64,000 bases of DNA from JAURDE01 sp965365285 (GTDB lineage: Bacteria > Bdellovibrionota > Bacteriovoracia > Bacteriovoracales > Bacteriovoracaceae). Within the stretch, counting starts at the first letter, position 1. Every line of letters starts with the position of its first letter. Shown here piece after piece: positions 50,172-56,809 of the stretch. The DNA is taken from the NCBI GenBank assembly GCA_965365285.1, contig CBDUBC010000004.1, positions 10,730 to 74,729 of the forward strand. The letters run 5' to 3'. The notes under the pieces are model-generated. The model made no database searches. It had not been told where the DNA came from and saw only the letters and a list, made by a program, of their open reading frames with translations. Made by a program: the position numbers and the translations under genes.

Positions 50172-51146
50172 ATGAGTGAACTAGTAGAAAAAAAGACCAT
50201 TCTCATTTTTGGCATATCTTCATTTCTTGGATCTAATCTTGCCGAATTTCTTAAAAAAGACTTTAGAGTTGTGGGAACTTATTATAAAACTTCAATCTCT
50301 CTTCCTAGTGTTCTAACAATTCCATGCGATGTTCTTTCAAAAGAATCGGTTCAACTCGCTCTTTACACATCTAAACCTGATTACACAATCTACTGTATAG
50401 GAGTAAATTCGGTTAAGGCTAGTGCCGAAGCTGAAGGACTTGCCGATGCTCTTAATACTTCAGGTCTCTTTAATGTAGGTGAGATGTGCCAGCGATATAA
50501 ATCTCAAATTATTTATATTTCTCAGGACTTTGTTTTCTCTGGTGAGAATAAAGACTATATAGAAATGGATATTCCAGACTCAGCAACTATATTAGGCAAA
50601 ACAAAATCCTCCGGAGAGTTCTATATTCAGAAAAACTCTCTAAATTATATGATCTTTAGAACATGTCATTTATATGGAAGACATATTAATCCGAGCAAGA
50701 GAACCTTCTTTGAAAACCTGCAATGGAATATGCAAACAACCTCTCCACAGTCTTTTGATTGTTATGTAAAACAAGGCTATTTGGATGTGTATTATCTTTG
50801 TCTCATAATTAAATTGAGTATTGAGAGAAGAGCACAAAATCGACTAATTCATGTTTGTAGTCAAGATATTATGACTCGGTATGATTTTGCTAAACTCTAT
50901 TGTCAAATCTTTCAAGAGCCTTCGAATAGAGTAGCTAAAGGGCGCTGGGCGCTTCCTTTGACGAAATTGAGGGATGGAACTGAAGAGTTTTGGTATTACA
51001 AATTAAGCTGTGAAAACCTCGAGGCTTTTTTAAATATTGATATGCCAACAATTGAAGAATCTCTTGATCTTACCTTGCGCAGATTAAATGGTTCTAAAGA
51101 AGTTAGTCGAAAGAAAAATCAAGGTGGAACAATTTCTTTTATCTAG
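50172..51146 (+). CDS. RmlD/SDR-type sugar-nucleotide reductase, atypical
   Basis: The 324-residue protein has an extended SDR fold like dTDP-4-dehydrorhamnose reductase: the Rossmann start ILIFGISSFLGSNLA, an ISQDFVFSG segment and a C-terminal substrate domain. The usual catalytic YGxxK is LGKTK here (about residue 150), so the Tyr is missing while the Lys remains. It may have lost reductase activity or use another base. The position after the flagellin genes suggests sugar synthesis for flagellin glycosylation, which is inference. Its end overlaps the convergent gene by eight bases. Confidence 0.78.
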   Translation: MSELVEKKTILIFGISSFLGSNLAEFLKKDFRVVGTYYKTSISLPSVLTIPCDVLSKESVQLALYTSKPDYTIYCIGVNSVKASAEAEGLADALNTSGLFNVGEMCQRYKSQIIYISQDFVFSGENKDYIEMDIPDSATILGKTKSSGEFYIQKNSLNYMIFRTCHLYGRHINPSKRTFFENLQWNMQTTSPQSFDCYVKQGYLDVYYLCLIIKLSIERRAQNRLIHVCSQDIMTRYDFAKLYCQIFQEPSNRVAKGRWALPLTKLRDGTEEFWYYKLSCENLEAFLNIDMPTIEESLDLTLRRLNGSKEVSRKKNQGGTISFI

Positions 51147-51675
51147 AAGAAAGTCTAATGAACTCGCTTAGATAATGACGAACAAGAGCATCCGTATCAA
51201 AGCTCTCTCCTCTAAATCTCCAAGTAATGTCATTGAAGGGACCAATATGAGCTTTGATCTCATGACCTTGATTTTGAATGGAGTCCTCGTTTCTTAGTCG
51301 AGGACTAAAAATTTCTTTTCCGTTAGAAAGAAATGAAATTGAAATTAAGTCAGTCGCTCGTCTTGAAAAAACGAGTCTAAGAGAATTTCTAAAAAGCATA
51401 AAATCATTAACTGTGTTCGCGATTTTAAAAATCTTAATCTGACCAAGCCCTTTTACAGATGTTCTGTATTGATTAAACTTTGTCACATACACTTCAAATC
51501 TATCTCTTAAATTATTCATAAAATTAATAGAGGATTCTTCTAGAAAGAGACGGGGATCGAGATGCTCATTTAAAGAGATAACGCCTGACTCTTCCATATT
51601 GAGCTCTTCAAGAGCAAGTTTCTCTATCCAAGCAGTACTAATAAATTGATCGGAGTTATTTTGTGTATGTTCCAT
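51139..51675 (-). CDS. Conserved-looking protein of unknown function
   Basis: No family is recognised. The 178-residue protein has no signal peptide or membrane helix. An N-terminal acidic region (about 1-45) precedes an alpha/beta region with segments DRFEVYVTKFNQYR and ITWRFRGESFDTDALVRHYL. The gene follows the 6S RNA on the same strand. Its promoter places the transcript start at or next to the ATG, so the message may be leaderless. The convergent SDR gene overlaps its 3' end by eight bases. Confidence 0.65.
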   Translation of the reverse strand: MEHTQNNSDQFISTAWIEKLALEELNMEESGVISLNEHLDPRLFLEESSINFMNNLRDRFEVYVTKFNQYRTSVKGLGQIKIFKIANTVNDFMLFRNSLRLVFSRRATDLISISFLSNGKEIFSPRLRNEDSIQNQGHEIKAHIGPFNDITWRFRGESFDTDALVRHYLSEFIRLSSR

Positions 51676-51681
51676 TATTAA

Positions 51682-51710
51682 ATTGTGGGTAATCTAAGGG
51701 AGGCTGTCAA
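51682..51710 (-). promoter_or_regulatory. Promoter of the gene at 51139-51675
   Basis: On the minus strand a perfect TTGACA (51710-51705) is followed after 17 bases by CACAAT (51687-51682). The start site would fall at about 51675, the first base of the ATG. Confidence 0.5.
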
Positions 51711-51720
51711 TGGTACTTGA

Positions 51721-51901
51721 GAAAAGGGGCCTGGGAGAGACTTGTATGTTCCGCCCGCCGTTTGACAGGAGGACGCAGTAGGTAATTACTTTAGGCTTCT
51801 CACTTCTGATCTCTCAGTGTGAGCTTGCTCACCATAATCAGTGACCGCTTCCGAAAGCTTAGTTGTAGGGCGAAAAGCATAAATTGCTCGCCCAAACCCC
51901 A
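51721..51901 (-). ncRNA. ssrS: 6S RNA
   Basis: On the minus strand this approximately 180-base segment has the features of 6S RNA, which mimics an open promoter and binds RNA polymerase. GGGGTTTGGG near the 5' end pairs along its full length with CCCAGGCCCC near the 3' end. The centre contains GGTGAGCAAGCTC, and later GAGAAGCCTAAA and ACTGCG, in the same order as the E. coli 6S blocks GGTGAGCATGCTC, GAGAAGCCTTAAA and ACTGCG. A TTTTCT tail follows. It has its own extended -10 promoter. In E. coli the downstream gene is ygfA; here it is unrelated. Confidence 0.85.
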
Positions 51902-51907
51902 AGACCT

Positions 51908-51916
51908 ATTATAGCA
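51908..51916 (-). promoter_or_regulatory. Extended -10 promoter of 6S RNA
   Basis: TGCTATAAT on the minus strand (51916-51908) is a perfect TG-N-TATAAT. It sets the RNA start at about 51901. No good -35 was found at 17 bases. Confidence 0.7.
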
Positions 51917-51993
51917 GAGGCTTTCAAAGTTGTACCCTATATTTTCATGGGACGAGGGACTGAAAACCTCAGTTATTTCAGTACCTTACTTTA

Positions 51994-52022
51994 TTGCATT
52001 GCGTAAAATTATGAGGTATAAT
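51994..52022 (+). promoter_or_regulatory. Promoter of the flp/tad locus
   Basis: TTGCAT (51994-51999) and TATAAT (52017-52022) are separated by 17 bases. The start near 52029 gives a leader of about 78 bases with a GGGGTGG ribosome site. A CTGAAA-N10-TTTCAG inverted repeat lies upstream at 51960-51981 and could bind a regulator. The rest of the 430-base gap before flp holds the 6S RNA on the other strand. Confidence 0.7.
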
Positions 52023-52106
52023 TACTCAGGGTAGTTCGTCTTATGAGGGGCTTAAAGTCCTAGAGAAAAACGCCCGAAAAGAGGCTTAAAAAAGGGGTGG
52101 TAGAAA

Positions 52107-52295
52107 ATGAAAAAGGAAATCCTTTCATTCTTAAAAGAAGAAGATGGGCAAACTTCCACAGAGTATATTCTCTTAGTGGCCGTTGTTGCTCTTATCGTCT
52201 TTAAATTTAAGGATGTAGCAAGTGCCAAACTCAACTCAATTACTCAGTCTGTATTTGGTAACGCCGAAAGCTTTGTAAATGAAATGGGTAATTAA
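52107..52295 (+). CDS. flp: Flp-type pilin
   Basis: The 62-residue protein is a Flp/Fap pilin, likely the major fibre subunit. After a 14-residue leader ending in DG it has the mature start QTSTEYILLVAVVALIV, with the Flp Gly-x-x-x-x-Glu-Tyr motif and a long hydrophobic helix. TadV at 52593 should cut after Gly. The short length fits the family. Its own strong promoter and a hairpin after the stop (52332-52352) should keep its level above the downstream tad genes. Confidence 0.9.
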   Translation: MKKEILSFLKEEDGQTSTEYILLVAVVALIVFKFKDVASAKLNSITQSVFGNAESFVNEMGN

Positions 52296-52331
52296 GATTA
52301 ACGATTCAAGTTATTAATTCGATTCAAAATA

Positions 52332-52352
52332 GGAGGGCAAAAGTTGCCCTCC
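52332..52352 (+). terminator. Attenuator-type hairpin after flp
   Basis: GGAGGGCAA, loop AAG, then TTGCCCTCC: nine perfect base pairs, followed by CTTGCTTATATTT, which is only partly U-rich. It should stop part of the transcripts, giving more pilin than assembly protein. Confidence 0.65.
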
Positions 52353-52380
52353 CTTGCTTATATTTCTAAATAATATCAAC

Positions 52381-52596
52381 ATGTTAAGTATGAATTCTAT
52401 CAAAGGGCAGGCCCTTTTAGAGTACTTACTAGTTTTTGGAATCATGGCCGGAGTTTCGACCGCCATGGTGAAATTAATCAGTGGTTATACTAACACATCT
52501 ATGGCCTCACTAGGCTATGCTTTATCTAATGCTCTTAGTTCAGGAGTTTGTAAGAGTCTTTGTTTTTTTGGGAACTACGGGAATGGTATTCCATGA
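52381..52596 (+). CDS. Flp-like pseudopilin
   Basis: A short prepilin-like protein of about 71 residues. A basic leader ends in KG, followed by QALLEYLLVFGIMAGVSTAMV with the Glu-Tyr motif and a membrane helix. The C-terminal part has a CKSLC pair. I chose the ATG at 52381; a TTG at 52354 would lie next to the terminator hairpin, and no ribosome site decides between 52381 and the ATG at 52390. Its last codons overlap the tadV start (ATGA). Role as minor pilin is inference. Confidence 0.7.
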   Translation: MLSMNSIKGQALLEYLLVFGIMAGVSTAMVKLISGYTNTSMASLGYALSNALSSGVCKSLCFFGNYGNGIP

Positions 52597-53099
52597 TACC
52601 TCAATCAGTGTATATTTTTTTACTTATTGAACTCGTGGCTGTTTCTTATCTTGATATTCTCCATAGAAAAATTTCTAACCTCTGGCCTATTCTTAATCTG
52701 ATTGTTTTTTTTATCATTGTTTTTATCGTACCTGATGTTTATAAGTTTGAATTAAAGCAATTTTTTTATTCTCTCGCTTTTTTAATTGTTGGCTTTACTC
52801 TTTTTCTTTTAAAAATCATGGGGCCAGGTGATACCAAATATCTTTTTTCCTTTTTTATTTTGATCCCTGTCTCTCAGCATGAAATAGCTTTTCTAGCTTT
52901 GTTGTATTTAACGATTTTAATGGGATTAAGCTTAATGATCTATAATAGCTACAAGAATCGAAATAAAATTAGAGAGGCTTTTAAAACGAGTAATGTAGCA
53001 ATGATCAAAGATATATATGGGAGTAAGTTTCCTTATGCTCCTGTAATACTACTTTCATGGATATGGTTTGGATGGACGAACAGAAAAGTGCTCTTTTAA
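52593..53099 (+). CDS. tadV: Flp prepilin peptidase TadV/CpaA
   Basis: TadV is the small A24B prepilin peptidase that processes Flp pilins. The two catalytic Asp sites are visible: YLDILHRKISN and GPGDTKYLFSF (the GxGD motif). The protein has about five membrane segments, ~168 residues and no N-terminal methyltransferase domain, unlike PilD of this window. The start at 52593 overlaps the stop of the preceding gene as ATGA. An upstream TTG at 52560 would add 11 residues. Confidence 0.9.
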   Translation: MIPQSVYIFLLIELVAVSYLDILHRKISNLWPILNLIVFFIIVFIVPDVYKFELKQFFYSLAFLIVGFTLFLLKIMGPGDTKYLFSFFILIPVSQHEIAFLALLYLTILMGLSLMIYNSYKNRNKIREAFKTSNVAMIKDIYGSKFPYAPVILLSWIWFGWTNRKVLF

Positions 53100-53386
53100 A
53101 AAGTGAGCGAGGACAATCTGCGGTTGAATATATTCTGCTTTTAGCAGTTGTTATGAGTCTTGTTATGGTTGTTTTTAGAAACAAAACTTTTCAATATTAT
53201 ATGGGACCAGACTCACCTTATTTTGAAACCCTTAGAACTTATATTGAGCATAGTTATCGTTATGGTTCTCCTATTGTAACAGGACTAACTCCTCCTGATA
53301 GCAACTCTTATAATGATCAACATACAACATACTTATCGGAAACAGGTCAATCTCGTTTCTTTACTCCAGTGGAGGCGAGTCAATGA
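53057..53386 (+). CDS. Flp/TadE-like pseudopilin
   Basis: This protein of about 105 residues has a leader ending in RG, followed by QSAVEYILLLAVVMSLVMVV, the prepilin cleavage pattern with Glu5 and a membrane helix. The remaining 60 residues are polar and Tyr-rich. The start is either 53057 or the in-frame ATG at 53072 (MDEQKS); neither has a good ribosome site. It overlaps tadV by 43 bases and the next gene by four. It is probably a minor pilin. Confidence 0.72.
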   Translation: MDMVWMDEQKSALLKSERGQSAVEYILLLAVVMSLVMVVFRNKTFQYYMGPDSPYFETLRTYIEHSYRYGSPIVTGLTPPDSNSYNDQHTTYLSETGQSRFFTPVEASQ

Positions 53387-53916
53387 TCCAAAGTCTTAAG
53401 AAAAAAGAAGATGGACAATCAACAACTGAGTTTTTATCCTCTTTTATTTTCGCTATTGTTATCGTGATGGTTTTTTTGAAGATATCATTTGTTATAGCTG
53501 ATGGTTTTCTCGTTCATTATGCCACTTACATGGCTTCAAGAACCTATATGGTAGTAGACGTGAATGCAAATTCACCAAATGGATCAGATGGAGCTGCTTT
53601 TCAAAGAAGTGCCGAGACCTTTCTCACTTTTCTTGTGCCTAAACTTGTACCTAATTGGCAGGCTAACTTACAGGTCAATGGTCCAAGAACGGTAGATAAT
53701 AAAGTCTTTGTTGGAAACTGGATTGAAATGAGAAATCAATTTGGAGTCTCTGATTTAGTAGGTGGTAGAAAGCCCGTTTATTTAAGGTCAGAGAGTTTTC
53801 TAGGTAGAGAACCTACTGTCGGAGAATGTATTGATCGAGTCTGTACTGCAATGGAGATTGTTTCCGGAGGTGGAGACTGTAACAAGTTTATAACTCTTTT
53901 TGATAATGGATGCTAA
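53383..53916 (+). CDS. TadE-like minor pilin
   Basis: The 177-residue protein has the pattern DGQSTTEFLSSFIFAIVIV, a prepilin-type cleavage site (after Gly) with Glu5 and a membrane helix. Larger soluble domain than Flp, as in TadE/TadF pseudopilins. Two Cys pairs lie near the C terminus (ECIDRVC and DCNKF...GC). It starts at the ATGA overlap with the preceding gene. TadE proteins are needed for Flp pilus assembly in Aggregatibacter. Confidence 0.78.
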   Translation: MIQSLKKKEDGQSTTEFLSSFIFAIVIVMVFLKISFVIADGFLVHYATYMASRTYMVVDVNANSPNGSDGAAFQRSAETFLTFLVPKLVPNWQANLQVNGPRTVDNKVFVGNWIEMRNQFGVSDLVGGRKPVYLRSESFLGREPTVGECIDRVCTAMEIVSGGGDCNKFITLFDNGC

Positions 53917-53919
53917 GAG

Positions 53920-54429
53920 ATGAAAAAGAAAATCGAATTTAAATCAGAGGAAGGACAGGCAATATTCGAATTTATTGTTTTTGTTCCATTCTATTTAGTA
54001 TTTTTGGTTGTTTTTTTAACTGTCTCAGGTGCTGTTAATGGCTCGATTAATCAACAAAAAGCTACTCGAGGTTATTTTTACTATTTAATTAAGAATGATT
54101 CTACGGCACCTCTTAAAAAAGACCTTGAGGAACTTTCTCGAAATGGAATTACCAATGTTGGAAGCTACTCCTTTGGCTGGCAAAGAAGTGCTCGAGGAGC
54201 AACGCCAATTGCTCCATGCTACAAAATTCCGAGTATTCTAGGCGACCAAAGAGAAGAAGCATGTGAAGATCCAATGGATTCCGGAAGTCGTGAATCTCAA
54301 TTTGTTAAAGTATTCACCGCTTATGGAGTTTGTTCTGCCTCTTATACCTATGATGAGGGAAGTGGGGATTTTGTTCATGATCCACTAGCTGGAAATACAA
54401 GAATTTCAGGGTCTTGTACCCTTCGATAG
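53920..54429 (+). CDS. TadE-like minor pilin
   Basis: The 169-residue protein has EGQAIFEFIVFVPFYLVFLVV, another G-Q-x-x-x-E-F prepilin-like processing site followed by a membrane helix, close to TadE/TadG. The C-terminal domain has several Cys residues (CYKIP, CEDP, CSAS, SCTL). It begins three bases after the preceding gene. An 81-base gap before cpaB contains a weak ATCCA-TGGAT stem and the AAGGGG ribosome site of cpaB; I see nothing else in it. Confidence 0.75.
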   Translation: MKKKIEFKSEEGQAIFEFIVFVPFYLVFLVVFLTVSGAVNGSINQQKATRGYFYYLIKNDSTAPLKKDLEELSRNGITNVGSYSFGWQRSARGATPIAPCYKIPSILGDQREEACEDPMDSGSRESQFVKVFTAYGVCSASYTYDEGSGDFVHDPLAGNTRISGSCTLR

Positions 54430-54510
54430 GTCTGTACCTTTTTGCCGGACTCTGATCCATATCCGTTCTGGATGTAAAATAAAAGTAAAAGATATTAAGG
54501 GGATATAAGT

Positions 54511-55317
54511 ATGAACACACGGGCCTTTACATTGGCATTGATTATTGCAGGCGTGGCCATGTTTATGGTTTATACTTACATTGAAGATCAAAAAAGCGGA
54601 ATCATTAAGCGTTTTGGGACGGAGAGTTCAGTTGTAGTTGCTAAAGTAGATATTAAAGAATTGGAGCTTATTGATGATTCTAAAGTTATGGTGAAGTCAG
54701 TTCCTCAAAGCTTTTTAGCTCCTGGTCACTTTAAATCGATTAGAGAACTTGAAAATACAGTTGCGACTGTTCCAATCCTAAAAGATGAGCAAATTACAAA
54801 ACCAAGAGTGACTTATCCTGGTGCAAATACGGGTCTAGCAAGACAGGTCAGTGTTGGAAAAAGAGCAATAGCTGTATCGGTTAACGAAAAAATTGCAGTC
54901 TCAAAACTTTTAAAGCCAGGAGATCGAGTCGATGTTCTGGCTGCCATTGATTATGCCGCTGGAAACAAAGCAAAGCAAAAGATCAAAACAGTTCTTCAGG
55001 ATGTTCTTGTTCTTTCAACTGGGCTTAGTATGACAAACTCTATTCCTCTTATTGGGATCAAAACTCCAAGAGAAATCAAGGCGATGAATCTTAGTACCTA
55101 TAGTCAGTATAATACAGTTACTTTAGAGCTCGATCCGTTTGAATCTCAAAAGCTAGCCTTTATTCTGACCTTTACAGGACGAGACCCATACCTTGTACTC
55201 AGAAATAATAACGATAAGAAGCTTGTTCGAATCCAAGGTACAGGCTTTTACGATATTCTAGGAAGTGATGCTGCTGCTGCAAAACAATACTTTCAAGAGC
55301 AAGAAAAGAGAAATTAA
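54511..55317 (+). CDS. cpaB: Flp pilus assembly protein CpaB/RcpC
   Basis: CpaB is a periplasmic, membrane-anchored component that interacts with the secretin. The 268-residue protein has an N-terminal anchor (about 6-24), an SAF domain (about 45-105: VVVAKVDIKELELID...VPILKDEQITKPRV) and the RcpC domain with GKRAIAVSVNEKIAVSKLLKPGDRVDVLA. Length matches the family. A basic spacing of three bases separates it from cpaC. Confidence 0.92.
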   Translation: MNTRAFTLALIIAGVAMFMVYTYIEDQKSGIIKRFGTESSVVVAKVDIKELELIDDSKVMVKSVPQSFLAPGHFKSIRELENTVATVPILKDEQITKPRVTYPGANTGLARQVSVGKRAIAVSVNEKIAVSKLLKPGDRVDVLAAIDYAAGNKAKQKIKTVLQDVLVLSTGLSMTNSIPLIGIKTPREIKAMNLSTYSQYNTVTLELDPFESQKLAFILTFTGRDPYLVLRNNNDKKLVRIQGTGFYDILGSDAAAAKQYFQEQEKRN

Positions 55318-55320
55318 TAG

Positions 55321-56808
55321 ATGAAGCTATTTCTTATTTTCTTCATTTTTTTCCAAACCAATTTGAGCTTTGCTCAAAATGAAGAAAAAATTGATGAGCG
55401 AGAAGTAGATGTTATTCTTGGTATCGATAATATTATTCAATTTGATTATGTCGCTTCTCCAAAAGTTCAAATTGGTAATCCATCGATTGTTGCTTTTGAA
55501 ATTTTTCCAAGAAAGAAAGAGATTACTTTCAAAGGATTAAAAGTCGGAAAAACTTCAGTGACTTTAAGAAATCCAGTAGGTGATATTAAAGGACGCTATC
55601 TTGTCAATGTTACTGCCAACGACCAGTCAGAATTGATTCAAAAACTTAAAGAATTTCTTGGTCATATCGAAGGTCTTGAGATAGGCGTAAAAGGAGGAAC
55701 AGTATATCTTGGTGGTAAACTTGTTGTTCCTTCTGATATGGGGCTTATTAACCTAGTTCTTAAAAAATTTCCTGATGTGATGGAGATGGTAGAGCTCTCT
55801 CCTATGGCGCAAGTACTTGTTGGTCAAAAAATGCAGAATGAAATTCAAAGAGCAGGACTTCGCGACGTTACAGTTAGAGTTGTTAATCAAGCTTATTGGT
55901 TAGAGGGTGTCGTGAGCTCTGCTGCTTCAAAAACTAACGCTTTTAATATAGCAAAAGCCTATTTACCTGAATCTCTTGCCTCTATAGCGGAAAGAGAGCA
56001 AGCAGTGCAAAAAGCTGGTCAAAAATCTATTATTCAAAACTTTATTAAAGTAAATGAAAAGAAATCGCCTCCACCTATCCCGAAACTCGTTCGAATAGCT
56101 GCCCACTTTGTGGAGCTTTCTAAAGATTACAATAGAGTTTTTGGATTTAAGTGGAGCCCTTTAATGTCCGCTACGGGAGCTTCTATTCAATTTGGAAAGC
56201 AACCTTCTGAAGGACTAACTACTCAAAGTCAAGGAACTCTCGCTGGGACTATTTCTAATTTGTTGCCTAAACTTGCATCAGCGAAAGGCGCTGGACAGGC
56301 AAGAGTTATTCAATCAGGTATGGTCATTGTTAAAAACGGGACTCAAGCAAAAATTGCAAAGAAATCTTCTAAACCTTTTGCTATTGGTACGGGTGAATTT
56401 GTTAAAGCTGAAAAGGCTGAATCCGGATTTGATTTGGGTGTAACTCCCAAAATTTTAAGCCAAGAAAAAATTGAACTCGCAATGGGGATAAGTGTAAGTG
56501 CGAGCATTGGAGATCCACCAGAAGTTCAGTCTAACTCTATTTCTACTTCTATGGTTGTGAAGTCAAAAGACAGTGCTGTCGTGGGGGGAGTTGTTATTAA
56601 TAGAGACTCTACTGAATATGATAGAAATCCTCCTTTTGGAAACACAGATACATCAGGGGGAGGAACACCTTTATTTTCCTTTTTACGATCTAAATCAATT
56701 ACTAAAGGGAAAAGTCAGTTCGTCATTTTTGTAACACCAGAAATTATTGCAAATGCCTCTACTGGGACTAATGACATTCTAAAAAAGTTTAGAAGAGGAA
56801 GGGACTAG
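55321..56808 (+). CDS. cpaC: Flp pilus secretin CpaC/RcpA
   Basis: CpaC forms the outer-membrane pore of the Flp/Tad system. A signal peptide ends near residue 19. The N-terminal pilus-assembly domain (about 25-105) and a BON-like segment precede the secretin domain, which ends in SKSITKGKSQFVIFVTPEII, the conserved secretin C terminus. Length (495) is usual. It follows cpaB by three bases and precedes the ATPase gene by one base. Confidence 0.93.
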   Translation: MKLFLIFFIFFQTNLSFAQNEEKIDEREVDVILGIDNIIQFDYVASPKVQIGNPSIVAFEIFPRKKEITFKGLKVGKTSVTLRNPVGDIKGRYLVNVTANDQSELIQKLKEFLGHIEGLEIGVKGGTVYLGGKLVVPSDMGLINLVLKKFPDVMEMVELSPMAQVLVGQKMQNEIQRAGLRDVTVRVVNQAYWLEGVVSSAASKTNAFNIAKAYLPESLASIAEREQAVQKAGQKSIIQNFIKVNEKKSPPPIPKLVRIAAHFVELSKDYNRVFGFKWSPLMSATGASIQFGKQPSEGLTTQSQGTLAGTISNLLPKLASAKGAGQARVIQSGMVIVKNGTQAKIAKKSSKPFAIGTGEFVKAEKAESGFDLGVTPKILSQEKIELAMGISVSASIGDPPEVQSNSISTSMVVKSKDSAVVGGVVINRDSTEYDRNPPFGNTDTSGGGTPLFSFLRSKSITKGKSQFVIFVTPEIIANASTGTNDILKKFRRGRD

Positions 56809-56809
56809 T

